Part shown: one piece after another, positions 26,120 through 34,809 of the stretch
Numbering within the stretch: position 1 is the stretch's first letter
How the letters are laid out: every line of letters starts with the position of its first letter
NCBI RefSeq assembly: GCF_900129905.1
Contig: NZ_FQXG01000003.1
Span: 301,771 to 365,770 of the forward strand
Length of the DNA: 64,000 nucleotides
Direction of reading: 5' to 3'
From: Ferrimonas marina
Lineage (GTDB): Bacteria; Pseudomonadota; Gammaproteobacteria; Enterobacterales; Shewanellaceae
Notes under the pieces: model-generated
What the model was told of the DNA's origin: nothing
Database searches by the model: none
Seen by the model: the letters and a program-made list of their open reading frames with translations, nothing else
Position numbers and translations under genes: made by a program

Positions 26120-26986
26120 CTATTGGCAGCTGCCGATTATGGAGCCAAAGACGGTGTTGTTTTCAGCCTCGCAGGAGGCGTTTTCCTGGCGGCCTTTGCG
26201 AAAGCGCAGATCTCCTTGGATGACATTGTCACTGACTCTACTGTGTGTGTTGTTGACCACAGCAATCGCACCAAGAGGGTTGAGCTGGGTGCATTCCTTC
26301 ACTTGTGCGTAATCAGACGCGGCTACTCTGAGGCGGTTGCCAAACTGGGTTCTTCTAATGCGGGCATTGTCAGCGCCGTTGAATATGCCCCGAGTGCCAA
26401 CAGTCGAGTCGCGTATGGAGTAGTTGGGCATAACGTCAGGCTCAGATGTGATTTTGACGCCTCGTGTAACGGTAGCCGTATCCAGATCGAAACCGTTCGT
26501 GTGTTCGTGGGGGACAAAGTGCGCCCGGACATTACCATCGACGGTGGAGTGGTCGATATCCAGCTTGGCCCCGATTTTAAGATGGAGCCTGCCTTGAACA
26601 GTAGTCCTCATGCGGATACTCACCCATCTGACGGGCCCACCTGTGATGTCACCTTGTAGAACGGCATCGGCAAACAGTCGAATTTCGTCGCACCCGGGCT
26701 CAGCTAAGAACTGGCCAATCATGTCTGAGTTCTGAATATTGATATATCCCCCTGGGGCGCAAGTGACGTTGCCGTTGATCGCGCTGCTTTGTATGACCCT
26801 GAGGCTGCCTTCAACACGGAAACTGCCCAGTATGGTGACTACTGCACCGTCCTTAATGCGCCAGGTGTCGCCGGCAGGGACGACGGTGCCATCTGGAAAC
26901 GTTGTGTCTTCATCAATGTCAATTCGCTCGGCCATGGCAAGGGGGGTGAGCAGCAGGAAGGTCAATAATGAACGGTGCAGATACAT
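26120..26986 (-). CDS. Secreted beta-helix-like protein, 288 aa
   Basis: Signal peptide (hydrophobic core TFLLLTPLAMA, cleavage before ERID), then a repetitive protein with short strands (GAVVTILGSFRVEGSLRV, SAINGNVTC, STVDGNVRAHF, STVGTRGIF, NVIQGDL) typical of a right-handed beta-helix. Several Cys suggest disulfides. ATG at 26986 with GGAG upstream; a longer reading to 27052 is less likely because the signal peptide starts here. Export to the periplasm or surface is inferred; function is unknown. Confidence 0.65.
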   Translation of the reverse strand: MYLHRSLLTFLLLTPLAMAERIDIDEDTTFPDGTVVPAGDTWRIKDGAVVTILGSFRVEGSLRVIQSSAINGNVTCAPGGYINIQNSDMIGQFLAEPGCDEIRLFADAVLQGDITGGPVRWVSIRMRTTVQGRLHLKIGAKLDIDHSTVDGNVRAHFVPHEHTNGFDLDTATVTRGVKITSEPDVMPNYSIRDSTVGTRGIFNGADNARIRRTQFGNRLRVAASDYAQVKECTQLNPLGAIAVVNNTHSRVSDNVIQGDLRFRKGRQENASCEAENNTVFGSIIGSCQ

Positions 26987-27099
26987 GGGGGCTCCGACAG
27001 CTAGCGATGAGTCTGGATTCAGGTTAGGTGGCAGGTGGCCAATTGCATCCATGATGAGTGGTTAGGGGGTTTCCCGGGCCTAGATCGTAACGCTGTAAA

Positions 27100-28026
27100 A
27101 TGAAAGAAAAAGCCGGGAGTTTTATCGTGGAGCGAGAGCCTTACACCTATCAAACCGAGGAGCCGCACTTTGACAACTCTGCGACCCTATCTGACTGGCT
27201 GTATAGCCACATGCCGGAGGGTTGGGAGATAGTTGATCGGGATGGCACCTACGCTGAGGTGCGCGATGAAGAGCGCCGCCTGTACGCGGTCCAAGCTTCC
27301 GGCAACGGTGACAGCCAAAACCACAAGATCGAGTTTGAGCTACTGGAAGATCCCTTGCCTGTCCGTCGGTTTGTCGGCGCAAAGGGCAATGGCGCCAAGA
27401 TTGAGTACGTGAAGCAGCGCGGGTCTAAGCACCCTTCGGAGCGAGACCCGGACACGGCGATTTTCTCCGTTATCCGTTGGCAGGGACGGGACCCGGAAAC
27501 CGACCAGTGCCTGGAATCCGGACACAATGGCGTCAGCGCGATGCTGGAGATCCGCGAAGGTTGCGATGAAGTGCTGAGGTACGCGATTAAGTATCATCCG
27601 GACTGGGCCAAGGCAGCCATTGGTGTCTATCGGTCAGCAGTGAGGGAGCCAGGTTGGCTTGACCACGTGGATGCCAGTGAGGATCTCTCAGAGACGGGCT
27701 GTGTGTCTGGGGTGTTCTTCAAGTATCCGGATGGGATCCGGGTGAGCTACAACAAGCCTCGACTGACTCGTCAACAGTGGTTGGCTGAGCGTAATAGCCC
27801 AGATGCGGGCAAGCTCAAGCCTGAGCACCTGAAACTGTCTCTGGAGAAATGGCAGGGGGATTGCCAGCTAGGCGAGGAGGGTCTGCAGCGGCTGAACATC
27901 CTGCGTGACAACATCGATTACGTGCTGGCCTTTGTTCGCCGTGAGTTCCCCGGGTTGGTGGAGTTTGTAGAGAAGGGCCGCCAGCAGCAACTAGCCGGTG
28001 AAGGTGAGAGCCTGGGCCCGATGTAG
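27100..28026 (+). CDS. Hypothetical protein, 308 aa
   Basis: Unrecognised soluble protein, highly charged. The ATG at 27100 has weak ribosome context; a GTG at 27127 after GGGAG is a plausible alternative. It lies directly upstream of the ART-like gene with the same direction. No motif identifies a function. Confidence 0.55.
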   Translation: MKEKAGSFIVEREPYTYQTEEPHFDNSATLSDWLYSHMPEGWEIVDRDGTYAEVRDEERRLYAVQASGNGDSQNHKIEFELLEDPLPVRRFVGAKGNGAKIEYVKQRGSKHPSERDPDTAIFSVIRWQGRDPETDQCLESGHNGVSAMLEIREGCDEVLRYAIKYHPDWAKAAIGVYRSAVREPGWLDHVDASEDLSETGCVSGVFFKYPDGIRVSYNKPRLTRQQWLAERNSPDAGKLKPEHLKLSLEKWQGDCQLGEEGLQRLNILRDNIDYVLAFVRREFPGLVEFVEKGRQQQLAGEGESLGPM

Positions 28027-28121
28027 GGACCTGAGGCCGATATCATTGGCGTGATACCGGTGCATTCCCTTTGTCAGTCTGGCTGGCATAATAAAAACAG
28101 ATTAAGAATCAGGACTAGCCA

Positions 28122-29324
28122 ATGCTTCGTGGTACCAACGCATCGCCCACTATTTACACCCGCCCCAGCCTAGAGCACGTCGGTACCGGTACCGGCATCG
28201 CTAAACAGGGGGAGATCGCGGCCCTGTACCTGGCGCCGGATGGTTGTGAGGCGCTGTCTGGGCACTACCTGGAGGAGTACGACGGCTACCACCCGGCACT
28301 GAACGTGATCTACAAAGGTCGCCAGCTGCCCAAGGGCAGCCCGGGTCATGAGTTGGTCGCGCTGCATGTCCGCTTTGGAGAGGGGGAGGCCTTCGGATCT
28401 GCCCTGGCAAATGCTGATGAGGCTATCCAGACCTTGTACGAAAAGCAGGGGGCAGCGTTGCTGGCCGGTGCTGAGATCCACTATGGGGCCCGTCACCACC
28501 TGGAGCTGCCCGGCGTTGAGCTGGCCGATCTGCAGGAGTGGGAGGCTGTCGCCGGAGTCGAGGTGGTGGAGAGGGCAATCACCGAGTTGGTCGAGTATCT
28601 GGCTACTGAGGAGAAGGTAAGTCGTCTCAGGGTTTGTGAGGAAGAGTTTTGGGAGATGGCCGGCGTGTTGTCGGAGCTGGCCGCTGAGTCGCATGACCAG
28701 GAGTTCGTTGAGGGCTGGTTGGAGGATTACCGGGAACAGTTTGAGGCGGTCACTCCGGCGCTGGATTGGTTGGATGTCGACCGGATCTTGCGCCATGACA
28801 GCGGTGAGCCCATTGAGCTGCTGACCTTGGCCGAGACAGTGGTCGAAGAGTGTGAGCTGGATTGGGAGTGTATGTTCAGCTTTGCCCTGGCCAACGCCTC
28901 GCATTACGAGTTGCCGGAGATGGACAACCGCAGTGATGAGTTCCATAGCCTGTGTCGCCTGGCTGAGGGGCTCGGGAGTCTGCAGGCGGCCAAGGCAAGT
29001 TTGCCGGTTCGGTTGGTGTTTGAGCCGGATTACACCCGTGGCAACGTTCACGATGCTGTGGTTCATGCCCTGTCGCAGACCGATGAGCCGAACCCGGCCC
29101 GGGCGGCATCCAACTTTATGGCGCGCAAAATGGGTGTGGTAGGCTACTATGCCAGTGCATCCCAGCCTGCCTACGCTGAAGCGCCGGTGCAGGAAGAGCT
29201 CAAAGGCCGCGAGCTGCTGATCATCGATGATCGCCTGTTGGGCCAGTCCCGTGTCGCCAAGCTCACCGGACTGGATGGCCGAGAAATTCACGTCAGTGAG
29301 CCAAGCGCAGAGCTGACTCGCTGA
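28122..29324 (+). CDS. Possible ART-PolyVal domain protein, 400 aa
   Basis: The N-terminus resembles the ART-PolyVal domain of phage and plasmid polyvalent proteins: LRGTNAS at 2-8, a GTGTGIAKQG turn at 21-30, a LYLAPD strand at 35-40 and a GHY at 47-49. The family pattern is a GT near the start, a G-x-G-x-G-A loop and a G-x-Y-F-A strand; catalytic residues vary. Here an Arg stands where His is usual, so activity is doubtful. The remaining ~330 residues are acidic, helical and unrecognised. ADP-ribosyltransferase activity is inference. Confidence 0.45.
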   Translation: MLRGTNASPTIYTRPSLEHVGTGTGIAKQGEIAALYLAPDGCEALSGHYLEEYDGYHPALNVIYKGRQLPKGSPGHELVALHVRFGEGEAFGSALANADEAIQTLYEKQGAALLAGAEIHYGARHHLELPGVELADLQEWEAVAGVEVVERAITELVEYLATEEKVSRLRVCEEEFWEMAGVLSELAAESHDQEFVEGWLEDYREQFEAVTPALDWLDVDRILRHDSGEPIELLTLAETVVEECELDWECMFSFALANASHYELPEMDNRSDEFHSLCRLAEGLGSLQAAKASLPVRLVFEPDYTRGNVHDAVVHALSQTDEPNPARAASNFMARKMGVVGYYASASQPAYAEAPVQEELKGRELLIIDDRLLGQSRVAKLTGLDGREIHVSEPSAELTR

Positions 29325-29344
29325 CCGTAAGAGGGTACGAACAC

Positions 29345-29494
29345 ATGTTTAATCGTTTTCTGCATTGGGTTGATAAGCCGAGCCCGGCTCGGCGGTTGGT
29401 GGAAGCACTGGCCGCCTCCGGTTATTCGGAGGAATCAACCCATGTATCGAAACAGCAAACGGGCGCTGCGGCGCCACCACTATCAACGTCGTAA
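29345..29494 (+). CDS. Hypothetical small protein, 49 aa
   Basis: Short basic-helix protein starting 18 bases after the previous stop, with AAGAGGG upstream. It overlaps the next gene by 53 bases in another frame. Its translation looks like MFNRFLHWVD at the start and low complexity at the end. It could be a real micro-protein or a coupling leader for the CGNPR protein. Confidence 0.4.
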   Translation: MFNRFLHWVDKPSPARRLVEALAASGYSEESTHVSKQQTGAAAPPLSTS

Positions 29495-29717
29495 AGCCTT
29501 TTTTGCCAAGCACAGCCTGGTATTGTCCTGGTGGCGAGAGAAAGAGCCCGAAGGGGCCCGAGCAGCCTGCGTAACCCAAGCCGCTGCAAGGCGCGCCACT
29601 ACCGCCAAGGACTGCAGCTGCTGGATGTGCGGCAACCCCCGCCGCTTTGGCTGGGATGCTAAGCCCTCGGAACGTCGTGCCGACCGTAGCTACCGAGAGC
29701 AGCTGAGCGAGTTGTGA
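29442..29717 (+). CDS. CGNPR-motif small basic protein, 91 aa
   Basis: Very basic protein ending with a CSCWMCGNPRR motif at about residues 58-68. This Cys-x-Cys..CGNPR pattern recurs in small uncharacterised proteins of many bacteria and should bind zinc. A strong ribosome site, GGAGGAA, lies at correct spacing before the ATG at 29442, so this start is preferred over the longer frame. It is followed by a terminator at 29728. Confidence 0.65.
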   Translation: MYRNSKRALRRHHYQRRKAFFAKHSLVLSWWREKEPEGARAACVTQAAARRATTAKDCSCWMCGNPRRFGWDAKPSERRADRSYREQLSEL

Positions 29718-29727
29718 TGAGTAACAG

Positions 29728-29756
29728 GCCCCGGGAGCAATCCTGGGGCTTTTTTA
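29728..29756 (+). terminator. Rho-independent terminator
   Basis: Stem GCCCCGGGA / TCCTGGGGC followed by TTTTTT; ends the unit with the CGNPR gene. Confidence 0.8.
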
Positions 29757-29897
29757 CGTCTGTTGTGGAGTGACGGAGCGGTGCAGTGGCTGGGGGTGTA
29801 CTCACTCGACAGTTGTTCATGTTGGTGGGTTGTGAATGCTCCGTTGGGTTCGTATGATGGCGCCGTTGTGAACGGATTAGCACGGTGGGGTAGGGAC

Positions 29898-30155
29898 ATG
29901 CGTTTTTTGGTGTACGGATGCGGGGTGTTGCTGACGTTGGGGGCCATGGTATGCCTGGGGTCGGTTATCTATTTCACCATGGAACTCCATCTGTTGCCTG
30001 CGGTAGCCTCACTGGTGTGTCTAGCGGCTAACTTGATGATGCTCCTTTGTGTCTATCTCGCCTGGAGATTGCGGGAGCGGGAGCCCGAGCTTCAGCCCCT
30101 TCATGGCCCATGGCATGAGAAGCAAGACCCGGGCTTAAGTGAGGGCGCTCGCTAG
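29898..30155 (+). CDS. Two-pass membrane protein, 85 aa
   Basis: Two hydrophobic segments (about 5-28 and 35-57), then a charged C-terminal tail of 25 residues. ATG at 29898 with GGGGTAGGG upstream. Function unknown; the next genes on this strand are LemA and M48, so it could belong to a membrane-stress group, but that is not shown. Confidence 0.55.
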   Translation: MRFLVYGCGVLLTLGAMVCLGSVIYFTMELHLLPAVASLVCLAANLMMLLCVYLAWRLREREPELQPLHGPWHEKQDPGLSEGAR

Positions 30156-30405
30156 CGATCGGCTCATCTGCGGGTAGGTCGGGTACTGACCTGGGGCAAG
30201 GATGATAATACGGGGTCGTCAGGCAGTAGCCGGCGGCCCCGTTCTGTTTGCGGCCTCAGAGCGGTGGAAGGTAACTCTAGCGGAGGTATCGTGTGTTTGG
30301 GTTCAAGGTGAGATAATTAATAACAGCGCTAGAGCGGTTCTGGCGCTGTGTTGGTTATTGCCTGCCGCCCGGTGGTGGTTGGCCTGTCGTGAGGAGAAGG
30401 ATACC

Positions 30406-30993
30406 GTGGACAGTACTTTGGTGATCGTGGCGATTGTAGCCGCCGTTGTGGTGATGTTTGTGATTTCAACCTACAACCGGCTGGTGGCCCTTCGTAACCG
30501 CGTGGGGAATGGCTTTGCCCAGATTGAGGTGCAGTTGAAGCGCCGTTACGACTTGATCCCGAACCTTGTGGAAACCTGTAAAGGCATGATGAAGCATGAG
30601 CGGGAGACCTTTGAGGCGGTGGTGAATGCCCGCAATGAGGCCGCTAAGTGCCTGGAGAGTGCATCTGGCGGTGATGCGAAAGGAGTGGTGGCCCTGGCCG
30701 GTGCCGAGCAACAATTGGCGGGTGCCCTGGCCGGGATGCGGGTTGCTGTCGAGGCGTACCCCGATCTGAAGGCCAACACCACCATGACCCAGCTGAATGA
30801 GGAAATGACCAGCACCGAGAACAAGGTGGCGTTCAGTCGCCAGGGCTTCAATGATGCGGTGATGACGTACAACACCGCCATTCAGAGCTTTCCGGCCAAC
30901 CTGATGGCCGGCATGTTCGGCTTCCAGGAGAAGGCGATGCTGGAGTTTGAGGACAGCGCCCAGATCCAGGCGGCGCCCAAGGTGCAGTTCTGA
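30406..30993 (+). CDS. lemA: LemA family protein, 195 aa
   Basis: Classic LemA: one N-terminal membrane anchor (VIVAIVAAVVVMFVISTY), then NRLVALRNRVGNGFAQIEVQ, LKRRYDLIPNLVETCKGMM, a long helical region and the C-terminal SFPANLMAGMFGF-type motif followed by LEFEDSAQIQAAPKVQF. Length matches the family (~190). The GTG at 30406 has GAGGAGAAGG upstream and gives the right N-terminus; a longer frame to 30202 is not needed. The stop overlaps the M48 protease start by one base. LemA proteins are tied to membrane stress and often paired with M48 proteases, but their chemistry is unknown. Confidence 0.9.
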   Translation: MDSTLVIVAIVAAVVVMFVISTYNRLVALRNRVGNGFAQIEVQLKRRYDLIPNLVETCKGMMKHERETFEAVVNARNEAAKCLESASGGDAKGVVALAGAEQQLAGALAGMRVAVEAYPDLKANTTMTQLNEEMTSTENKVAFSRQGFNDAVMTYNTAIQSFPANLMAGMFGFQEKAMLEFEDSAQIQAAPKVQF

Positions 30994-31931
30994 TGAACTT
31001 CTTTGCCAACCAGGATCTGGCCCGGCGCCAATCCAAGCAGCTTTTGCTGCTGTTTACCCTGGCGGTGATGGGGGTGGTGGCGGCGGTGTATCTGGCGGTG
31101 TATCTCATCTTCCTGGGGCCAGAGGTACCGGTAGTGGGACCACACCTGTTGGTGATTGCCGGCATTGTCACCCTGGCTATCGGCATTGCTACGCTGAAAA
31201 ACGTGTTTGCCATGCGCAAGGGGGGTGCCAGCGTAGCGGAGTCCCTTGGGGCTAAGCTGCTGCCGGCTAGCAGCGATGATCCCAAGGTCCAGCAGCTGCG
31301 CAATGTGCTGGAGGAGATCGCCCTGGCCGCCGGTACCCCGGTGCCGCCAGCGTATCTGATTGAGTCTGAGACGGTGAATGCCTTTGCCGCCGGCTATCAG
31401 CCTGAGGATGCGGTGATAGGTATAACCCGGGGGGCGCTGGAGCATTTCAGTCGTGACCAGCTCCAGGCGGTGATCGCCCACGAATACGGGCACGTGGTCA
31501 ATGGCGATGCGCGCCTGGGCGTGCGCCTGCTGGCGCTGGTGGCGGGCCTGTCCTTCGTGGCCACTGCCGGCTTGTACCTGCTCGGGGGCTCGTCAAGCCG
31601 AAACAGTGCCAGGTTTGGCATCGCGCTGGTGGTGATCGGGGCGGTCGGTGTGTTCTTTGCCACCTTGCTGCAGCGCTCCATCAGCCGCCAGCGTGAGTAT
31701 CTGGCGGATGCCACCGCGGTGCAGTTCACCCGAAATCCCGATGGCATGGCTGGGGCGCTGGAGCTGATCCAGCAGCACGGCTCGGCCATTGAGTCCCGAA
31801 AAGCCGTAGCGGCCTCACACCTGTTTTTCAGTAGCGCGGTGAGTTTGCCAGGTGTGCTAAAGGGCATCGAGGGTTGGTTCAGCACCCATCCACCTTTGCA
31901 GGCGCGAATCGAGCGGATCCGGGGCGATTAG
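30993..31931 (+). CDS. M48 family (HtpX-like) membrane metalloprotease, 312 aa
   Basis: Inner-membrane zinc protease. HEYGH at 163-167 carries the metal ligands, E235 in the REYLADA motif is the third ligand, and the hydrophobic segments at about 17-40, 50-70, 178-197 and 207-227 match the M48 topology with the active site facing the cytoplasm. Coupled to LemA by an overlap of one base (TGATG). M48 proteases clear damaged membrane proteins; the LemA-M48 pair is a known chromosomal arrangement, here on what looks like a mobile element. Confidence 0.9.
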   Translation: MNFFANQDLARRQSKQLLLLFTLAVMGVVAAVYLAVYLIFLGPEVPVVGPHLLVIAGIVTLAIGIATLKNVFAMRKGGASVAESLGAKLLPASSDDPKVQQLRNVLEEIALAAGTPVPPAYLIESETVNAFAAGYQPEDAVIGITRGALEHFSRDQLQAVIAHEYGHVVNGDARLGVRLLALVAGLSFVATAGLYLLGGSSSRNSARFGIALVVIGAVGVFFATLLQRSISRQREYLADATAVQFTRNPDGMAGALELIQQHGSAIESRKAVAASHLFFSSAVSLPGVLKGIEGWFSTHPPLQARIERIRGD

Positions 31932-31943
31932 AGCGGCTTACAG

Positions 31944-31980
31944 GCCCCGCCGGTGCAATGTGCCGGCGGGGCTTTGTTGT
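31944..31980 (+). terminator. Rho-independent terminator
   Basis: Stem GCCCCGCCGG / CCGGCGGGGC followed by TTTGTTGT; ends the LemA-M48 operon. Confidence 0.8.
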
Positions 31981-32009
31981 CTCTGTCGTAGGGCAGAGGC
32001 GAATTTCTG

Positions 32010-32029
32010 CGGTATACAAAAATATATTT
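32010..32029. promoter_or_regulatory. 20-bp palindrome, copy 7
   Basis: CGGTATAC, spacer AAAA, ATATATTT; 76 bp upstream of the DUF4942 methyltransferase gene. Confidence 0.6.
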
Positions 32030-32104
32030 ACAGAGGGGCCGGGTGGGGGTATTCTAAAAGGGTTGAATGGATGGCGCATCGGCGCCAACAGTAGAGGGAT
32101 CCCC

Positions 32105-33709
32105 ATGAACACTGCCACTGCTCTTGCCGTTGTACCTGAATGCCACAAGTTGTTTCCAAAAGGTCATTTTGAGTTCGAAGAGGCTCCTCGCATCGACCTG
32201 ATGCTGCGCCAGTACCAGGTGCACAAGGCGAAAATCATGGCCTTCCATGACCAGTTTGAAGACGCTGATTTTGCTTACTCACTGCAGATGATCCTCAGCG
32301 GCAACCAAAATATCGGTATCACTATGGACCCTTCCGACATGGATCGGGCGGCCAGCATTAGTGCCCTCGATGCAGACTACTGGTCTAAGGCGATGAACGC
32401 CACCGGCTTGTACGATTTCATGACCGCGGAGAGGCGCGAAAAGTGGAGTAATGCAATTTACCTTAAGGAATGCCCGCCCTTTGAACCGGAGGCAGTGATC
32501 ACGACACTAAAGGAGTTGCTACTGTCACGCGGTACCCTGTTTGCCGAGCGGGTCGACTGGGTGTTCCGCAAGCTCTCTGGTGAACACAAGACCAACCTGC
32601 CCCAAGGATTCTCGAAAAAGCTGATCTTCGGCACCAGCTATGACCGCAGTGGCAAATCGGATGCGTCCTCTGTACAGCAAAACTGCATCCAGGAGCTGCG
32701 CTACGTCATTGCCACTATGCTGGGTCAGGAGTGCGGCAAGGATCTGGAGAGCAACCAGATCCTGCGCGATGCCAAGGCCAACTCCGGTAAGAAGGTGGAG
32801 ATTGATGGTGGCAGCCTGGTGATCACCATGTACAAGAAGGGGACCATGCACGTCGAGGTGCATCCGGAGATGGCTTGGAAGCTCAATGAGTTGCTGAACC
32901 TGAAGAACCCTGAAGCTATCCCTAACAAAATCCGCCAGCCGTATAAGAACGCCCTGGCACTGCGCAGCTTTAAGACCAAGACCATGGTAAAAGACTGGCT
33001 GCCGGCCGCGGTGTTGTCTGCCCTCAAAGAGGCGGAGTGGAAGGCTGAAGGAACTGAGTTGCGTATTGGTTGGCCGCACAACAGTGATCGCTTCGTTGGT
33101 AAGTGGATCGCCAACATCCTCGGTAGTTTGGGTGCTGAGCTGATTGGGCCGAGCCTGTACCGGTTTGAGTACGATGCCCGGCCGGTGATCCGCCAGGTGT
33201 TGTTGCAGCGTTGTGTGCCGGAGCAGCAGTCTTACCAGTTCTACCCCACAGGGGATGAGCTGGGCAAGATGGCGGCGGAGTGGCTCAATGCCAAGCCGGG
33301 GGATGGGTGCCTGGAGCCGCAAGCAGGGCGGGGTGATCTGGCCCGTTTCCTGCCCGATGAGTCGACCACCTGTGTGGAGCTCAGTGATCTGCGTTGTACC
33401 GTGCTCAAGCAGAAGGGCTTTGGCCAAGTGGTGTGTGCCGATTTCCTGGAGTGGGGCCGTCGTACTTCCCAGCGCTTTGACAAGATTTTGAGCAACCCGC
33501 CGTTCACCGGAGGCCAGGACCGCCACCATACCGAGCTAGCCGTGAGCTTGCTCAAGGTGGGTGGAAGCATGGTCGTCATCCTTCCCTCCTCACGTCGCGA
33601 GAAACTCCACTTCTCTGGATGTAAGACCCGTTGGAGCGAGGTCATCAAAGGCGCGTTTGAAGACACCATGGCGTCAGTGGTTGTAGCCCATATCACCCGG
33701 GAGCAATAA
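32105..33709 (+). CDS. DUF4942-type DNA N6-adenine methyltransferase, 534 aa
   Basis: The C-terminus (about residue 378-534) has adenine-methyltransferase motifs: LEPQAGRGDLA at 403-413 as SAM motif I and SNPPFTGGQD at 463-472 as the catalytic NPPF motif. The preceding ~350 residues look like the DUF4942 region found in plasmid-borne methyltransferases. The start ATG at 32105 follows AGAGGGA; upstream residues in this frame belong to the terminator region and are not used. Role: methylation of host or element DNA, possibly protection from restriction; the target site cannot be read here. Controlled from palindrome copy 7. Confidence 0.8.
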   Translation: MNTATALAVVPECHKLFPKGHFEFEEAPRIDLMLRQYQVHKAKIMAFHDQFEDADFAYSLQMILSGNQNIGITMDPSDMDRAASISALDADYWSKAMNATGLYDFMTAERREKWSNAIYLKECPPFEPEAVITTLKELLLSRGTLFAERVDWVFRKLSGEHKTNLPQGFSKKLIFGTSYDRSGKSDASSVQQNCIQELRYVIATMLGQECGKDLESNQILRDAKANSGKKVEIDGGSLVITMYKKGTMHVEVHPEMAWKLNELLNLKNPEAIPNKIRQPYKNALALRSFKTKTMVKDWLPAAVLSALKEAEWKAEGTELRIGWPHNSDRFVGKWIANILGSLGAELIGPSLYRFEYDARPVIRQVLLQRCVPEQQSYQFYPTGDELGKMAAEWLNAKPGDGCLEPQAGRGDLARFLPDESTTCVELSDLRCTVLKQKGFGQVVCADFLEWGRRTSQRFDKILSNPPFTGGQDRHHTELAVSLLKVGGSMVVILPSSRREKLHFSGCKTRWSEVIKGAFEDTMASVVVAHITREQ

Positions 33710-33750
33710 CGGAGCTGCGGTCGTTGGCTGCCGAACAATGCCGGCCTCTC

Positions 33751-33783
33751 ACCAAGCCCTAGGCGAAAGCCTGGGGCTTGGTT
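33751..33783 (+). terminator. Terminator-like hairpin
   Basis: Stem ACCAAGCCC plus AGGC, GAAA loop, GCCT plus GGGCTTGGT at 33751-33782. The T tract is short (TTGTG), but it sits just after the methyltransferase and before a convergent gene. Confidence 0.6.
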
Positions 33784-33804
33784 GTGATAGGGGGGTGGAC
33801 ATGG

Positions 33805-34161
33805 TTAGTGCACGGGCGCGCTGATACTGCATCCAAGTGCCAGCTGCTGCGCGTCCCGGGCGCTGTGATCGAAGCTTGCAGGCAGCGGCAGGTAGTGATC
33901 GGCGGGGATCAGGTTTAGGAGTATGAGCGGGGCGTCGTCCAGTTTGACCAGGCGGCCGGCACCCCGCAGGTGATAGACCGAGTTTCCCGTGGCCAGCACC
34001 TGGCTGGGTTTGTCCCAACGTACCAAGGGAGAGGTATGGATCAGCGTGCCATCGGCAAAGCGTTCCTGGCAGTCAGCATGGATCCGCCCCACCGCAAGAT
34101 AGCCTTGTTGATTGGGTAGTTGGACCAGAGCCCAGTCATCCAGGTATGAGTGCAGGGCCAT
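33805..34161 (-). CDS. Hypothetical protein, 118 aa
   Basis: Beta-rich small protein with a pattern typical of phage and plasmid hypotheticals: W-x-L-V-x-L near the start, then DGTLIHTSPLV, a V-L-A-T-G-N-S-V-Y-H-L strand and a Leu-rich end. This order resembles the family I know as DUF6957, an assignment made from memory and not checked. The ATG at 34161 is preferred over 34176. Function unknown. Confidence 0.5.
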   Translation of the reverse strand: MALHSYLDDWALVQLPNQQGYLAVGRIHADCQERFADGTLIHTSPLVRWDKPSQVLATGNSVYHLRGAGRLVKLDDAPLILLNLIPADHYLPLPASFDHSARDAQQLALGCSISAPVH

Positions 34162-34197
34162 TGGGGCTCCGGTCACGGTGTGGGTGGTCTTTTCAGG

Positions 34198-34626
34198 TTA
34201 CAGCTGGGAAGACACCTTGGCGAGTGCCAGGGCGGATTTGGAGCCAGACGGGGAGGGGTAGGCGTGCTGTGACAGGGTAATCAGGAAGCTGTCACAGCGC
34301 TGTTTGTCGTCCGGGGTGATGGCACAGGCGCGGATACGGTATTGGTCGGCGCTGATCACCGACAGCACGGAGTAATCAAACTGGTGCTGCGCCAGCTGTT
34401 CTGGCTGGCCACCGGTCATGCACTGGGCTTTATCGGTGTCTTGCAAAAAGACGACGTCCGCGCCTTCACCGAACGGCGCCGGGAGAAGGCGGCCCACACA
34501 ATGGGTGTGCACGACCCCGATAGAGGTGATCAGCCGTTCTGGGGTTGCGCCAAGGGGCAGGGCCGGCCAGCGTGCCTCGGCCTGAAAACAAGCGAGCAGA
34601 ACAAGAGCGGTAACTGGGATACGCAT
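34198..34626 (-). CDS. Secreted protein, 142 aa
   Basis: Signal peptide (MRIPVTALVLLACFQAEA) then a soluble domain with four Cys that could pair as two disulfides (CVGRL, CMTGG, CAITP, CDSFL). Predicted periplasmic. Function unknown. It stands alone on the minus strand. Confidence 0.6.
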   Translation of the reverse strand: MRIPVTALVLLACFQAEARWPALPLGATPERLITSIGVVHTHCVGRLLPAPFGEGADVVFLQDTDKAQCMTGGQPEQLAQHQFDYSVLSVISADQYRIRACAITPDDKQRCDSFLITLSQHAYPSPSGSKSALALAKVSSQL

Positions 34627-34809
34627 GAAGCCTCCTAATGACGCAGCACTGGTTGATGGTTACCAGTGTAAGAGGTTGCAGCCACTTGCGCATTGGTCTC
34701 GGTCAATAAAATTGCCTATTAACCAGTGAGATCGCGCGGAACCCATTACTAGGAGGGGGGCGGTGGAGGCGCCGCCACCCTCTTGGTTTACTTTCGCTGT
34801 GCTGGTGTT

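Noticed and set aside
26090-26659. A 189-codon plus-strand frame.
   Set aside because: Overlaps a minus-strand gene with a clear signal peptide and beta-helix repeats; the plus frame has no such support.
28170-29291. A 373-codon minus-strand frame opposite the ART-like gene.
   Set aside because: Antisense to a better-supported plus-strand gene with ribosome site and domain pattern; no motif in the antisense translation.
32525-33529. A 334-codon minus-strand frame inside the methyltransferase.
   Set aside because: The plus strand carries clear SAM and NPPF motifs; the other frame is a shadow.
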